Shown: positions 1-8,710, numbered from the stretch's first letter. The stretch is 15,866 bases of DNA from Acidimicrobiales bacterium (GCA_013044465.1 JABEUL010000143.1:1-15866), one strand, 5' to 3'. Program-made: numbers and translations. The notes: a model not told the origin generated them from the sequence alone.

Positions 1-84
1 AACCCTAATGGAACGATCACGATATACAACGGAGGACAAGCGCCAGTTGATTTAATAATAGATCTGAATGGATACTATGGCTAA
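1..84 (+). CDS. C-terminal end of a secreted or surface protein (partial)
   Basis: Only the last 27 codons are in the window; the frame is open from base 1 and ends in TAA at 82-84. The visible residues end in VDLIIDLNGYYG. This beta-strand-rich ending (a hydrophobic strand, then D-x-x-GYY/F) is one I know from the repeat modules at the C-termini of large exported actinobacterial proteins, so a cell-surface or secreted location is likely. That is family knowledge applied to a very short stretch. The enzymatic or structural role of the protein cannot be read from this piece. The next gene on the strand starts 166 bases downstream and has its own promoter-like sequence, so the two are probably not one operon. 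Confidence 0.6.
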   Translation, partial: NPNGTITIYNGGQAPVDLIIDLNGYYG

Positions 85-199
85 GCATAGGATGAGAGAT
101 TAACGAGTCCGGTTTGTCCTGGGTTGGCGGTTGAAAGTTCGCATTCTCAAGGAGGTCCCAAAAACTACACAAAGGGGGTCGCATTTTTAATTCAACTAA

Positions 200-228
200 T
201 TGCGCTTGTAGTGAAATTAGTTTAATAT
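200..228 (+). promoter_or_regulatory. Possible promoter of the sulfatase gene
   Basis: A TTGCGC hexamer at 200-205 and TAATAT at 223-228 are separated by 17 bases. This would start transcription near 235, leaving a very short leader that still includes the GGAGG ribosome binding site. The match to the housekeeping consensus is moderate (3 of 6 and 4 of 6), so this is only a candidate. Confidence 0.3.
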
Positions 229-238
229 TGAGCCATAT

Positions 239-243
239 GGAGG
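239..243 (+). promoter_or_regulatory. Ribosome binding site of the sulfatase
   Basis: A full GGAGG sits 7 bases before the ATG at 251 and fixes that start. An ATG at 237-239 overlaps it but is out of frame. Confidence 0.75.
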
Positions 244-250
244 CTCACAT

Positions 251-1834
251 ATGAAAAGGAACATACTTTTTATCACTACCGATCAGCAGAGATTTGACTC
301 AATTGGCTGTAACGGAAACGAGATTGCTAATACATCAAATATCGATCTCTTAGCAGCACAAGGCATCAACTACAAGAGAGCCTATAACCAAAATACCGTT
401 TGTATGCCGGCTAGATCTTCCATGCTCACTGGCCAATATCCAAGAACCCATGGAGTTATTGCCAATGGAATTCCACTTCCGCTTGATGCACCATCTATTG
501 CAAAGTATTTGTCTGAAAAAGGTGGCTACGCAACTGCATTGATCGGGAAGGCGCACTTTGAGCCCGGAATGGATATAAAGGGAATTTACCAAGAGTCAAT
601 TCGCTCGAGGAAAATGGACACCGGAAGTTTTCGGGGATTCCATTATTCAATACAAGCAATGCATGCAGCTGCGTGGAATGAGTTTCCAATAAGTCAATAT
701 GGGAGATGGCTAAGAGAGAATCATCCCGAACACATGCATAGCTTTGCTGATCTACTTGGAGGAATACCGGGAGGAGATACTGGGGCTCCAGAAACAAAGA
801 ACAATCCCATTCCACGTGAGTGGTATCACACTGACTGGGTTGCAGATATGACTGTTAACTGGTTGGATTCGCTAAGTAGTGATAAAAACTGGTTCTGCTG
901 GATGAGCTTCCCAGATCCTCACCATCCGTGGGATCCACCAAAAAGCGAACTAAATAGGATTAATTGGAGAGATCTCGATCTTCCACCAGGCCACCCAGGC
1001 TCAGATGAAAATATTCGTAAAGTTCTAGGCGACAAACCTGCTCACTGGCTCGCTTGGTATGAGGGGAAGTGGTTTAACCAAGAAGGTGGTCCTGGCGGAT
1101 TCTGTCCAGGGTCGCTGAACCGAGATCAAATACTTGAGATAAATGCCAAAGTCCATGTAATGAATGAATTAATTGACGAAGCATGTGGAAAAGTCATTAA
1201 AAAAATAAAAGAGCTCGGACAGTATGAAAATACCGATATATTTTTCACCACCGATCACGGAGAATTACAAGGCGACTATGGATTCATATTTAAAGGTCCT
1301 TTCCACGTTGATTCGCTAATGAGGCTTCCCTTCATTTGGAAGCCCGCTCCAGTAGCTGGAATTGCACCGGCGGTGATAAACAATCCAGTCGAGCAGATTG
1401 ACTTAGTTCCAACTTTCTGTAAAATCGCTGAACTTGAAATACCGGAGTGGGCACAAGGAATTGAATTGCCAATTGAAAATGGAGTTGGCCGTGAACGCGC
1501 ACTCTGCGAATGGGACAGCCAATTCCCAGGCTTTGGAATGCATATGAGAACCATTTTTCGTGATGGTTGGCTACTGACCAAGTATCTGGAGAGCACCGAC
1601 GGAGTTCCTAACGGGCTAGAAGAACTTTGGGGGGATAATGTTATGAGTAAATGTGGAATTCACTACGATGGCACCGAAGGTGAACTTTATAACGTCGAGC
1701 GGGATCCACACCAGTTTGAAAATCTGTGGTCCGATCCCGAGTACACAAGCATAAAAAATGACCTAATCACCGACCTGTTTGATTCTTTGGTTGACCCCAG
1801 AGAAACCCCACTGAAAGTTGAAGCCCCAGCTTAG
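251..1834 (+). CDS. Sulfatase family hydrolase (formylglycine type)
   Basis: A 527-aa alkaline-phosphatase-fold sulfatase (sulfatase family PF00884) that would hydrolyse sulfate esters, or possibly phosphonate esters. The core metal and catalytic residues are visible: D11 in TTDQQR near the N-terminus; the C-x-P-x-R signature CMPARSSMLTG with C51 and R55, where C51 is the residue matured to formylglycine in this family; DPHHPWDPP at about 222-230; D335-H336-G337; and KGPFH at 348-352. The C-terminal LYNVERDP motif is typical of the family. No signal peptide or membrane segment is seen, so the enzyme is probably cytoplasmic. It needs a formylglycine-generating enzyme, which is not encoded here. 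The gene converges with the AftD-like gene, with 26 bases between stop codons. The substrate cannot be deduced; arylsulfatase, choline-sulfatase-like and phosphonate monoester hydrolase activities are all possible. Confidence 0.9.
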   Translation: MKRNILFITTDQQRFDSIGCNGNEIANTSNIDLLAAQGINYKRAYNQNTVCMPARSSMLTGQYPRTHGVIANGIPLPLDAPSIAKYLSEKGGYATALIGKAHFEPGMDIKGIYQESIRSRKMDTGSFRGFHYSIQAMHAAAWNEFPISQYGRWLRENHPEHMHSFADLLGGIPGGDTGAPETKNNPIPREWYHTDWVADMTVNWLDSLSSDKNWFCWMSFPDPHHPWDPPKSELNRINWRDLDLPPGHPGSDENIRKVLGDKPAHWLAWYEGKWFNQEGGPGGFCPGSLNRDQILEINAKVHVMNELIDEACGKVIKKIKELGQYENTDIFFTTDHGELQGDYGFIFKGPFHVDSLMRLPFIWKPAPVAGIAPAVINNPVEQIDLVPTFCKIAELEIPEWAQGIELPIENGVGRERALCEWDSQFPGFGMHMRTIFRDGWLLTKYLESTDGVPNGLEELWGDNVMSKCGIHYDGTEGELYNVERDPHQFENLWSDPEYTSIKNDLITDLFDSLVDPRETPLKVEAPA

Positions 1835-1860
1835 AAGTATCGTTAGCCGACTTTTTCCTA

Positions 1861-4800
1861 CTAATCCACTTCGGAAATTGTTGTAGGTTCACTTTGTTTC
1901 CTGGGTTTTTCTCGTCGAGTGGCTGTAGCAATTCCGTCTGCGAAAAGTAGAAGTATTCCAATCCAAACCCAATTGGCCTGTGAGTTAAATGTGTTGGGCC
2001 AACCTGCACCTACAGTATGTGGATGTGTTGCTTGCGTGTACGTAATAGATGCGCCCGCCGCGATAATAAATGCTACGGATCCAATATTGGTAATCCAACG
2101 AAGCCATTTGACCTCCATTACCAAGAAAGTAGCAAAGGCCACAACCACTCCCAGTGCCGGAAGGTAAAAAAAGCCAGCAACGCTTCCAGTTAGAAGAGAT
2201 ACCGGTATGGCCACAAAAAGCGATGTCCTATAGTTGTAGCCAAATAGAGGCAGTTGCAGCTTGGGAACAGACTTTGAAAATGTTCCTTCAACATTTCCAT
2301 TTTCAACCACTAACCCACTTGTCCATTTGAATCTCGACTTGCTGTGCTTTCTTTTTTTACTTGCCTTCGATCTTCGTCTTAAAGGGATGAAGGCAAATAT
2401 GGCGCATAATCCTATTGCGCTAGCAGAAGTAATAAGTGACACATTGATTACATGTTGTGGAGTAAAAGTTAGAGTGATATCTAAAGTGTGGACTCCAGGT
2501 GGTGGGTTTATAAGCCATCCATTTGCATATGCATCAATCAAGCTTGACTTCGCGCCGTTTAGTTTTGAATATAACTTCCCATCAATTGTGCCAAAGGCTT
2601 GCCAACCTGAATCTTGACTTTCCCCTAGGACTAGCCAAACCGGGCTTCCAGTGGTTTGGACCGAAACCATTACATTAGTAGCATTTTCCGAAAGTATCGT
2701 AATGTGAGATGATAGCGTGGGGCTAGGTGCGCTTTGCACGTAACCGTCGCTTGCTAAAGGTTCGGAAGTCCCACCGGGAGCTGAATCCAAAACTAATTCG
2801 TTAATGTCAAAACCAAAGTCTTTGCCAATGGATGTTTCAAGTAAATGGCTGCCTTTGGAAATGGTTATTCCATTAGCGTCTGGCCCGCATCCGACAACCC
2901 CTAAGTTTCTTCCAGATAGTGCATCTTGTGTTGTTCCAGTAATCTTGACCCAAACAGGAGAGCCATCTATAGTAAGTAGATCTGGTCGGCAGACATTTGG
3001 CATCTGGACCGGCAAGGTTGGGATATTGACACCTGGGATTGCAAAATCTATGATCCCCACAGGAAGCACTACCGGATCTAGAGTGTAGTAGTCCGGAGTG
3101 GTAGCTGGTCTGATTGATTGAATGGTTAATCTTATTTCTCTTCCGGAAAGTGGAGCAAAGGATAAATTTAAAACCAAATCATTTCCACTTACACTTCCAG
3201 GAAGATTTTTGGGCAACAAGATTGTTCGTATTCCCTGCTCGGTTGAGATAGTTACAGATTCGGGAATTGAGTGATGACCATCGGCAAGAATCTGCAACTG
3301 TACCTGGTCCATTGTCACTGGTGTCGGTGTATCGACTTCGATCCAAGCGCCTAGCTGTCCGCCTATCCCAAGTCCAGGTTCCCACGCAGTATTGGGATTG
3401 CCATCAAATGCAGCTGCTGCATCTGCTCCAGGATCTCCGGGAAGTCTTCCTATAGATCTCGCAACAGGTTGGACTCCTGGCGGGTTAGGAGATCTACCTG
3501 TAAGTATGTCAATAGTTTGGTCTGGCAACTCAGAGGACAGAGTAGCGTTACCCGAAATTGAAAAAGTCCTAGTTGTCGGCAGAGATACTTCGCGGTTCAT
3601 GTTTATCTCTGGACTAGTCCTTGGGGGGAAATTGCTAGTTCTCTGGCGGGAGTAAATAAGAAGCAATCTATGCGATTGAGATGAGGTCCCTAGGCTTGTT
3701 AACAGATCTGTGGGAGGCCGAGCCACCACGGTAACCGTTTTGCCAGCTATCCCAACTTCAGCAAATCCGATAACTCCGATTGGATTAGGTACTACATTAT
3801 GTAAACCGGTGATTGTAATTGTGACTGTGGAAAATGTTCTTGTGGGAAACGTGATGGTTTGGCCCAATCGTGTTAAGGAGGAAGCTCCTAGTGAAGCCAC
3901 TACGGAGGATTTGTTGTCAAAAGTTAATTTTACCCGGTCAATCCATCTGTCTGGCAAAACAAAGAGCGGTTGTTGAATATTGATCGTACCAGTTGTCACA
4001 GGGGAGTCAAATTGGATTTTCAACCATTGACCAATTGGGTTGATGAAGCCACCAGTTAACCAAAGAGTATCTGGATTGCCGTCTACTGCATTTGCAGGTT
4101 GATCCTCCGGTGTAAGTCCGATCGGATTTCCATATGAGGAAGCCGTGATTAGTTTGACACCCTTTTGTAGGGCAACCGTTTCAGTAGCAGTACCGGTTGA
4201 CGGGAAAAGCTCTAGTGCTGCATATGAAGGATTAGTGCTCGTTAATGGTTCAGTTGCAGTTTGGGTATATCCAGTCGAATCTCGTATTGTGCCCCACTCT
4301 CTAAGTTCCCTCCTATTTGTGTCAGTTACTACAAGTGTCGATCCTGGAGTAACGACACTTTGCAATTTGGAAGGCGACCCGGCGTAACTCCCACTGTAGA
4401 GAATTGTCGGATTCCCATCGAGGAGGCCAGAGTTAGCTGCAGCTACAATTCCAGATCCTCCCCCATCAATTATTACCGGCGCACTAGGTGACTCCAACCT
4501 GACTATAGGCCTGGCATTTGGAACCGGAAAATCAGTCAAAGGGTTTGGCCAAGGTGTCGAATCAGGAAGAGAAAGAGTCTGCTCGTTCCATAGGGGCAAA
4601 CCATGGGTCGGGTAGTTTGGAACCGGTTTTCCGAATCCAATTGGACTGCCAAGTCCCTGTGGAGTGGGAGTAAACCAGGACATTATGTTTTTTGGTGGTG
4701 GAAGGTTATAGTGCTCATATGCAACGTCAGATGTAATCAAAATATCGCCCGCGCTCATAAGTCTCGCAACAGCGGAGACACCTCTGGGATTTAAGGTAGA

Positions 4801-6390
4801 CAACTGGACGGTATTATCAAAGGCATCCAATAAGTCAACCGAAGCAGTCGAGCCCATAGGCACTTGTCTTCGCTCAACCACCGGTCTATTTGTTAGGCCC
4901 GGTAATATCGGGTCAGTCGTAGTACCAAATCGGTAAGTCTCAAAATCCTGACCCGGAAGTTGCAAGACTCGTGTAGAGGTACCCTTTGACGACAGGTAGT
5001 TTGCAGCTTGATACCAGTAATTTGGAATGGCATTTCTCGCAGCTACTGCTGGTACATACTGACCATTGAAAAGCGCAGGTTGATTAGCTATGGCTGCACC
5101 TGAGATAACTGCGGCAACAGCTACTCCTAGAAACTTCCATTTTCTAGAAACTGCATCTACACCTCCACCAAGTAGCAATGCTATTCCCAATACTATGAGA
5201 GGTGTAGCTCGATCAGTGGATCGAAGTGCGAGTCCAGCTTCGCTCGAGGCTATGAAGCGGCTAAATAGGGTTCCAAAAGGAGTAGAACTCCCATAAGGGT
5301 GGGCTCCAACGCTTAGGATTGTGCCCACGAGTATTAAAAGGATAAAGTAGTTCCGTGACCTCCATCGAATAATTGCTGCAGATATAAACCCAAGTGATGG
5401 AATTCCAAAAGACAAACCAACCAGCCAGGTCCAACTTTGATAGGGTATGGAGGCAGGGAGAATCGAACCATAAGAGTCCGAACTATAAAAGTACCAATAA
5501 CCTAAACCACGCAGTGACTCTGCTGCAGACGAAGTGGATGCTATAGCCTGCTCGGTTTCGGTGTATTTCAATATATTTAAGCCGTACTTAGCCTCCGCCC
5601 AAAGGCCTGCTATCCACCAAAGCGAAACTGCGATGGAAGCTACACCAATTTTAATAAACGTGGATATGAATCTTGAAAACCGAATTTCCTTTGTAAAAAG
5701 TGCGAAAAATAGCCAAAGTACCGGAGCAAAACCTATATATATAAGGGCTGTTGCATTTATCGAACTAGTCAAGGCAAGTGTAATGCCAAAGCCGCCAACA
5801 TACTTCCATCCGCCATTTCTAGCGGCTTTTATTGTCAGGCCAAGCATCCAGCCCAGTCCTGCCCATGGAGCCAGCAGTGCCGAGGCAAACTCTACATACT
5901 GTAGAACATACGGTGACAACATAAACACTAGGCCAGCGGCGAGTGAGGCCTGAGAACTTAAGTTAAGTGTTCTGCAGAGATAGGCAATTCCAGTAGCTGC
6001 GCCTAATAACAAAGTACCGACCCACAACCTTTGAGCAACCCAAACAGGAACATCGAAATGTGCGAATACGCTATACCATGGCCCCATTGGGAACAGGTAC
6101 CCAATGTTTTGGTGAGTTACTGATCCAAGGTCAGTATTGGGCATCCAAATTGAAGCAACTCTTTGTGTATACTGTCCCGGATTTGTATACAAGTACTGTT
6201 TGGTATCTACTGAAATCCAACCAGGGTGGGTTAAAAGTTGCGGAATATAAGCAACTGCTCCAAAAATGAGAGTGATCAATGAAGTAGTACTAAAGAGCGC
6301 GGCAAAAAGCCGAGATCTCATTTTCTCGGGGACTTTCGCTGGCGCCGATTCGGAAGCTATCGGATTACTGTCTTGAAACGCCGTAGTCAC
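1861..6390 (-). CDS. AftD-like alpha-(1->3)-arabinofuranosyltransferase, GT-C fold
   Basis: A 1509-aa multi-pass membrane glycosyltransferase. Residues about 29-430 hold many hydrophobic helices. The first extracytoplasmic loop contains GWISVDTKQYLYTNPG with D62, matching the conserved D-T-K-x-x-LY region of mycobacterial AftD, where the aspartate is the proposed catalytic base of a decaprenyl-phosphate-arabinose-dependent transferase. Two discoidin-like carbohydrate-binding modules follow, at about 750-880 (DGNPDTLW at about 769) and about 970-1110 (FDGNPNTAW at about 994). After a further exported beta-rich region come a membrane helix near 1345, a strongly basic cytoplasmic stretch, and about three more helices to the C-terminus. 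The length fits AftD, which is about 1400 aa in mycobacteria. The start is GTG with no ribosome binding site; ATG at residue 24 is an alternative. By family, it adds arabinofuranose branches to an envelope polysaccharide; the acceptor in this organism is unknown. It is last in a minus-strand gene cluster. Confidence 0.85.
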   Translation of the reverse strand: MTTAFQDSNPIASESAPAKVPEKMRSRLFAALFSTTSLITLIFGAVAYIPQLLTHPGWISVDTKQYLYTNPGQYTQRVASIWMPNTDLGSVTHQNIGYLFPMGPWYSVFAHFDVPVWVAQRLWVGTLLLGAATGIAYLCRTLNLSSQASLAAGLVFMLSPYVLQYVEFASALLAPWAGLGWMLGLTIKAARNGGWKYVGGFGITLALTSSINATALIYIGFAPVLWLFFALFTKEIRFSRFISTFIKIGVASIAVSLWWIAGLWAEAKYGLNILKYTETEQAIASTSSAAESLRGLGYWYFYSSDSYGSILPASIPYQSWTWLVGLSFGIPSLGFISAAIIRWRSRNYFILLILVGTILSVGAHPYGSSTPFGTLFSRFIASSEAGLALRSTDRATPLIVLGIALLLGGGVDAVSRKWKFLGVAVAAVISGAAIANQPALFNGQYVPAVAARNAIPNYWYQAANYLSSKGTSTRVLQLPGQDFETYRFGTTTDPILPGLTNRPVVERRQVPMGSTASVDLLDAFDNTVQLSTLNPRGVSAVARLMSAGDILITSDVAYEHYNLPPPKNIMSWFTPTPQGLGSPIGFGKPVPNYPTHGLPLWNEQTLSLPDSTPWPNPLTDFPVPNARPIVRLESPSAPVIIDGGGSGIVAAANSGLLDGNPTILYSGSYAGSPSKLQSVVTPGSTLVVTDTNRRELREWGTIRDSTGYTQTATEPLTSTNPSYAALELFPSTGTATETVALQKGVKLITASSYGNPIGLTPEDQPANAVDGNPDTLWLTGGFINPIGQWLKIQFDSPVTTGTINIQQPLFVLPDRWIDRVKLTFDNKSSVVASLGASSLTRLGQTITFPTRTFSTVTITITGLHNVVPNPIGVIGFAEVGIAGKTVTVVARPPTDLLTSLGTSSQSHRLLLIYSRQRTSNFPPRTSPEINMNREVSLPTTRTFSISGNATLSSELPDQTIDILTGRSPNPPGVQPVARSIGRLPGDPGADAAAAFDGNPNTAWEPGLGIGGQLGAWIEVDTPTPVTMDQVQLQILADGHHSIPESVTISTEQGIRTILLPKNLPGSVSGNDLVLNLSFAPLSGREIRLTIQSIRPATTPDYYTLDPVVLPVGIIDFAIPGVNIPTLPVQMPNVCRPDLLTIDGSPVWVKITGTTQDALSGRNLGVVGCGPDANGITISKGSHLLETSIGKDFGFDINELVLDSAPGGTSEPLASDGYVQSAPSPTLSSHITILSENATNVMVSVQTTGSPVWLVLGESQDSGWQAFGTIDGKLYSKLNGAKSSLIDAYANGWLINPPPGVHTLDITLTFTPQHVINVSLITSASAIGLCAIFAFIPLRRRSKASKKRKHSKSRFKWTSGLVVENGNVEGTFSKSVPKLQLPLFGYNYRTSLFVAIPVSLLTGSVAGFFYLPALGVVVAFATFLVMEVKWLRWITNIGSVAFIIAAGASITYTQATHPHTVGAGWPNTFNSQANWVWIGILLLFADGIATATRREKPRKQSEPTTISEVD

Positions 6391-6439
6391 TTATTACTAG
6401 GTTACGCGTTCTCTAATTGCTTCTAATGACACCATTGAT

Positions 6440-6468
6440 AAACTAGCATTAAGCTGGAAAAATGACAA
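6440..6468 (-). promoter_or_regulatory. Possible promoter of the AftD-like gene
   Basis: On the minus strand, TTGTCA (6468-6463) and TAGTTT (6445-6440) are 17 bases apart, and a TG one base before the -10 box makes an extended -10 element. The -35 matches 5 of 6 consensus bases; the -10 is weak. It lies in the 126-base gap between the serine hydrolase and the AftD-like gene and would give a leader of about 43 bases. Read-through from the upstream genes is also possible. Confidence 0.3.
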
Positions 6469-6516
6469 ATGTGTAAAGCTTGGGCGAAGTTGTGTGATTA
6501 ATTGCGAAATCTAGCC

Positions 6517-7605
6517 CTACCCCATTTCGCTAACGCAGGCTAATAGGCGATCTCTCCAGTTAATCAAATTCTCTGACTTTTCCTTTGTTGTTCGGCCGAA
6601 ACGAACAATGATCATGTCGAGTGCAGGTACCACAAATATAAATTGACCCTCATATCCACTTGCAAAAAAAGTTCCAAACCTGTCATTAGCGCACCACCAG
6701 TGTTTAGAGTAAAGCCATCCCGATTCTTCCTCTAGTGAAAGTGGAGTTCTAGCTTGGTCAACCCAGGAAGACGGAACAATTTGCAAGCCGTTCCAGTTTC
6801 CTCCTCGCAAATATAAGTATCCAAACTTTGCCGCATCTCGGGCCCTGAGATAAGCATAAGATGAAGCTACCCAAGTCCCCTTCTCGTCAAACCCGAGTCG
6901 ACTACTTTTTACTCCAATTGGACTCAGCAAGCGAGAATTTATGAACTTCTCTAGCTGGTTTCCATAGCCTATTTTTGCTGAAACAATTGACGACACTATA
7001 TTTGAAGTTCCACTTGAGTAATTGAAATGTTCGCCGGGAAGAAACTTAGATGGTCTAGACATGGCATATCTTGCCACGTCATTTTGCCCTTTACCAAATA
7101 ACATTTCTATTACATCAGAGGCTTCGCTTTCGACGTAGTTTTCACTGAAATCCAATCCATCCCTCATCTCGAGTAGGTCCTTTAGTGTGATTCGTGATCG
7201 AGGGTCATCTGGGTCCTTCCACATTTCTGTCAAGCAGTTCTCAGTTAAACTAATCAATTCATCTTTTACTAAGATTCCAACAACAGCGTGAAGCATGGAC
7301 TTAGCCATCGACCACGAAAGTAATTGAGTGCTTGCACTTACGACTTCGCCTCTCTCATCAAAACTGGGTAGCTGACCGCTGTATCGTTCAACTACTAGTT
7401 CGCCATCTTTGATCACGACGAGTGAGTAGGTTTCTCCATATGAACTACTATCTACAAAAAGTTCCTCAATAAGTGTTTCAGTTTTGGCACTAAAATCACG
7501 AGTTCCCACGGGCCACTCAATTGTTGGCCACTCGAGATGTGGTGGTTGGCCCTTAAGAGACGGAAGCGAAACGGGTTGGCCAAAGTGATCAGAATTGGAG
7601 TTCAT
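6517..7605 (-). CDS. Serine hydrolase of the beta-lactamase/esterase family
   Basis: A 362-aa member of the class C beta-lactamase-related family (PF00144), which includes esterases, D-amino acid peptidases and 6-aminohexanoate oligomer hydrolases. The acyl-enzyme S-x-x-K motif is SMAK with S99 and K102. The second motif is Y196-S-S in HFNYSSGTSN. The third, usually H/K-x-G, reads ASGYEGQF at about 315-322, a form seen in the esterase and amidase branches. No signal peptide or lipobox is visible, so the product is probably cytoplasmic, unlike true penicillin-binding proteins or secreted beta-lactamases; resistance is therefore not inferred. The ATG start has no Shine-Dalgarno sequence. The gene begins 48 bases after the exonuclease on the same strand and may share its transcript. 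The substrate is unknown. Confidence 0.85.
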   Translation of the reverse strand: MNSNSDHFGQPVSLPSLKGQPPHLEWPTIEWPVGTRDFSAKTETLIEELFVDSSSYGETYSLVVIKDGELVVERYSGQLPSFDERGEVVSASTQLLSWSMAKSMLHAVVGILVKDELISLTENCLTEMWKDPDDPRSRITLKDLLEMRDGLDFSENYVESEASDVIEMLFGKGQNDVARYAMSRPSKFLPGEHFNYSSGTSNIVSSIVSAKIGYGNQLEKFINSRLLSPIGVKSSRLGFDEKGTWVASSYAYLRARDAAKFGYLYLRGGNWNGLQIVPSSWVDQARTPLSLEEESGWLYSKHWWCANDRFGTFFASGYEGQFIFVVPALDMIIVRFGRTTKEKSENLINWRDRLLACVSEMG

Positions 7606-7653
7606 TAATACTACATATTAGGTGATGTTGCTACAGGAAATCTGGTGCAATTC

Positions 7654-8376
7654 CTAAAGTGCTACTGGCCACTTGAAGTCGTATTTTGTAAGACCTTCGT
7701 ATCCTTTAGATTGTTTCCACTTGTCAAAGTCAATTGCCCATTCATGATGCCACTGCTGCTGCATTTCGAAGAGATTTTCAATCGTAAACTCTGAGATTTC
7801 AGGATATTTCAAAATGATTTGCTTTGTCAGAAGTAACGTCGCAATAGAGTCGTCAAGGGCTTGGTGGAGTTCTCCGGTCGAGACCTTATAGTAGAGACAG
7901 AGGTCCTTTAACTTACGCGAACCTTTTCTGAATTTTTCATACTTTCGATCTAAAATTAGTGGATCAATTATGTTTTTCCAATTTAATTTAGCCACGCCTG
8001 CAATATCGAAAATGCGCTCTGAAATCGTAACGTCAAAATAAGCATTCATTGCTACGATTGGCAGACCATTTGCGATGGGCACACTTAAGAGGGAGTGAAG
8101 CCTATTAGCGGCATCCGACAACTCAATACCTTCAGCCTCAATTTGGGCATCGGTAATTTTGTGAACTGATCTTGCGCCATCTGACACGGCGATCCCGGGC
8201 TTGACTAAAAAGACATCCTTCTCTACATTTCCGAACGAATCCATTTTAACTACCGCAATTTGTACCGGCAGATCTACTCGTGGGTCTGCGCCAGTTGTCT
8301 CTAAGTCAAAGCCAAACCAAGGGCCCTCGGACCAGTGGGCGGAGCTTCGAAATGGGTCGTCTGTTAAGAATTGCAC
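7654..8376 (-). CDS. DEDDh 3'-5' exonuclease (DnaQ/epsilon-like)
   Basis: A 240-aa single-domain exonuclease of the DnaQ/RNase T superfamily, acting on single-stranded ends of DNA or RNA with two metal ions. All motifs are present: ExoI FDLETTG with D24 and E26, ExoII NAYFD with D115, and ExoIII H-Q-A-L-D-D with H171 and D176. The C-terminal part, with WHHEWAIDFDKW at about 208-219 and the ending FKWPVAL, resembles stand-alone actinobacterial exonucleases rather than a polymerase III epsilon subunit, which usually has a clamp-binding tail. The start is GTG, 5 bases after the stop codon of the small upstream gene, so translation is probably coupled. The physiological substrate (mismatch repair, recombination or RNA end trimming) cannot be assigned. 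Confidence 0.88.
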   Translation of the reverse strand: MQFLTDDPFRSSAHWSEGPWFGFDLETTGADPRVDLPVQIAVVKMDSFGNVEKDVFLVKPGIAVSDGARSVHKITDAQIEAEGIELSDAANRLHSLLSVPIANGLPIVAMNAYFDVTISERIFDIAGVAKLNWKNIIDPLILDRKYEKFRKGSRKLKDLCLYYKVSTGELHQALDDSIATLLLTKQIILKYPEISEFTIENLFEMQQQWHHEWAIDFDKWKQSKGYEGLTKYDFKWPVAL

Positions 8377-8381
8377 TTAGG

Positions 8382-8612
8382 CTAATTAAATTTATCGAGT
8401 TCGTCTAGGATTTCTTTATGCTTAGAGTCGAAATCAGGAAGTTCAATTCCTTTGTATTTTGAATATTCAAGTTCACCTAAGTCACGATAAAATCCATCCT
8501 TTCGGTGTTTTTCCTGTGTATCGCTCAATTTTCCCTGCGCAGAAGAAACACCTTCTTGCGCTTTAGTCGCTAGCTGTGATGCTTGATCACGCATTTTGTC
8601 CATCAATCCCAT
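8382..8612 (-). CDS. Small lysine-rich protein of unknown function (76 aa)
   Basis: The 76-aa product begins MGLMDKMRDQASQLATKAQEG and continues with a long, charged, probably helical stretch ending in an acidic tail (ELPDFDSKHKEILDELDKFN). Short proteins starting MGLLDK-like with A/Q-rich amphipathic helices are common in Actinobacteria; their function is not known to me. The start at 8612 is fixed by GGAGGT five bases upstream. The frame stays open upstream to 8693, but that longer version would need a TTG start and lacks a ribosome binding site. The exonuclease follows after 5 bases, so the two are almost certainly one operon, transcribed from the promoter at 8665-8693. There is no signal peptide, membrane segment or cysteine motif. 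Confidence 0.75.
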   Translation of the reverse strand: MGLMDKMRDQASQLATKAQEGVSSAQGKLSDTQEKHRKDGFYRDLGELEYSKYKGIELPDFDSKHKEILDELDKFN

Positions 8613-8617
8613 CTGGC

Positions 8618-8623
8618 ACCTCC
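8618..8623 (-). promoter_or_regulatory. Ribosome binding site that sets the start of the 76-aa gene
   Basis: GGAGGT on the minus strand lies 5 bases before the ATG at 8612. It is one of the strongest Shine-Dalgarno sequences in the window and argues against the longer reading frame beginning at 8693. Confidence 0.8.
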
Positions 8624-8664
8624 GTTCAATCGCCGATTGGGAGATATTTTCCCTATCGGTGTCC

Positions 8665-8693
8665 ATAATACCTCTATTGTGTGGCGACGCCAA
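8665..8693 (-). promoter_or_regulatory. Promoter of the 76-aa protein/exonuclease operon
   Basis: On the minus strand, TTGGCG (8693-8688) and TATTAT (8670-8665) are separated by exactly 17 bases, matching 4 of 6 and 5 of 6 consensus positions. The predicted leader is about 45 bases and carries the GGAGGT site. The -35 box lies within the ACGCC/GGCGT palindrome, so a bound regulator would block it. Confidence 0.5.
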
Positions 8694-8699
8694 TGGCGT
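8687..8699. repeat. 13-bp palindrome in the divergent promoter region
   Basis: ACGCC-AAT-GGCGT is a perfect 5-bp inverted repeat around 3 bases. It overlaps the minus-strand -35 box and ends 11 bases before the PhzF-like ATG at 8711, so it is placed to act as an operator for both directions. The short arms mean it could also be chance. Confidence 0.35.
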
Positions 8700-8710
8700 A
8701 GGCTTATTTT

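Noticed and set aside
5534..5953. 139-aa plus-strand open frame opposite the AftD-like gene
   Set aside because: It lies wholly antisense to a clear membrane-domain coding sequence, has no family signature and no ribosome binding site.
8613..8693. N-terminal extension of the 76-aa protein to 103 aa
   Set aside because: It needs a TTG start without a ribosome binding site, runs across the promoter at 8665-8693, and GGAGGT directly precedes the ATG at 8612.
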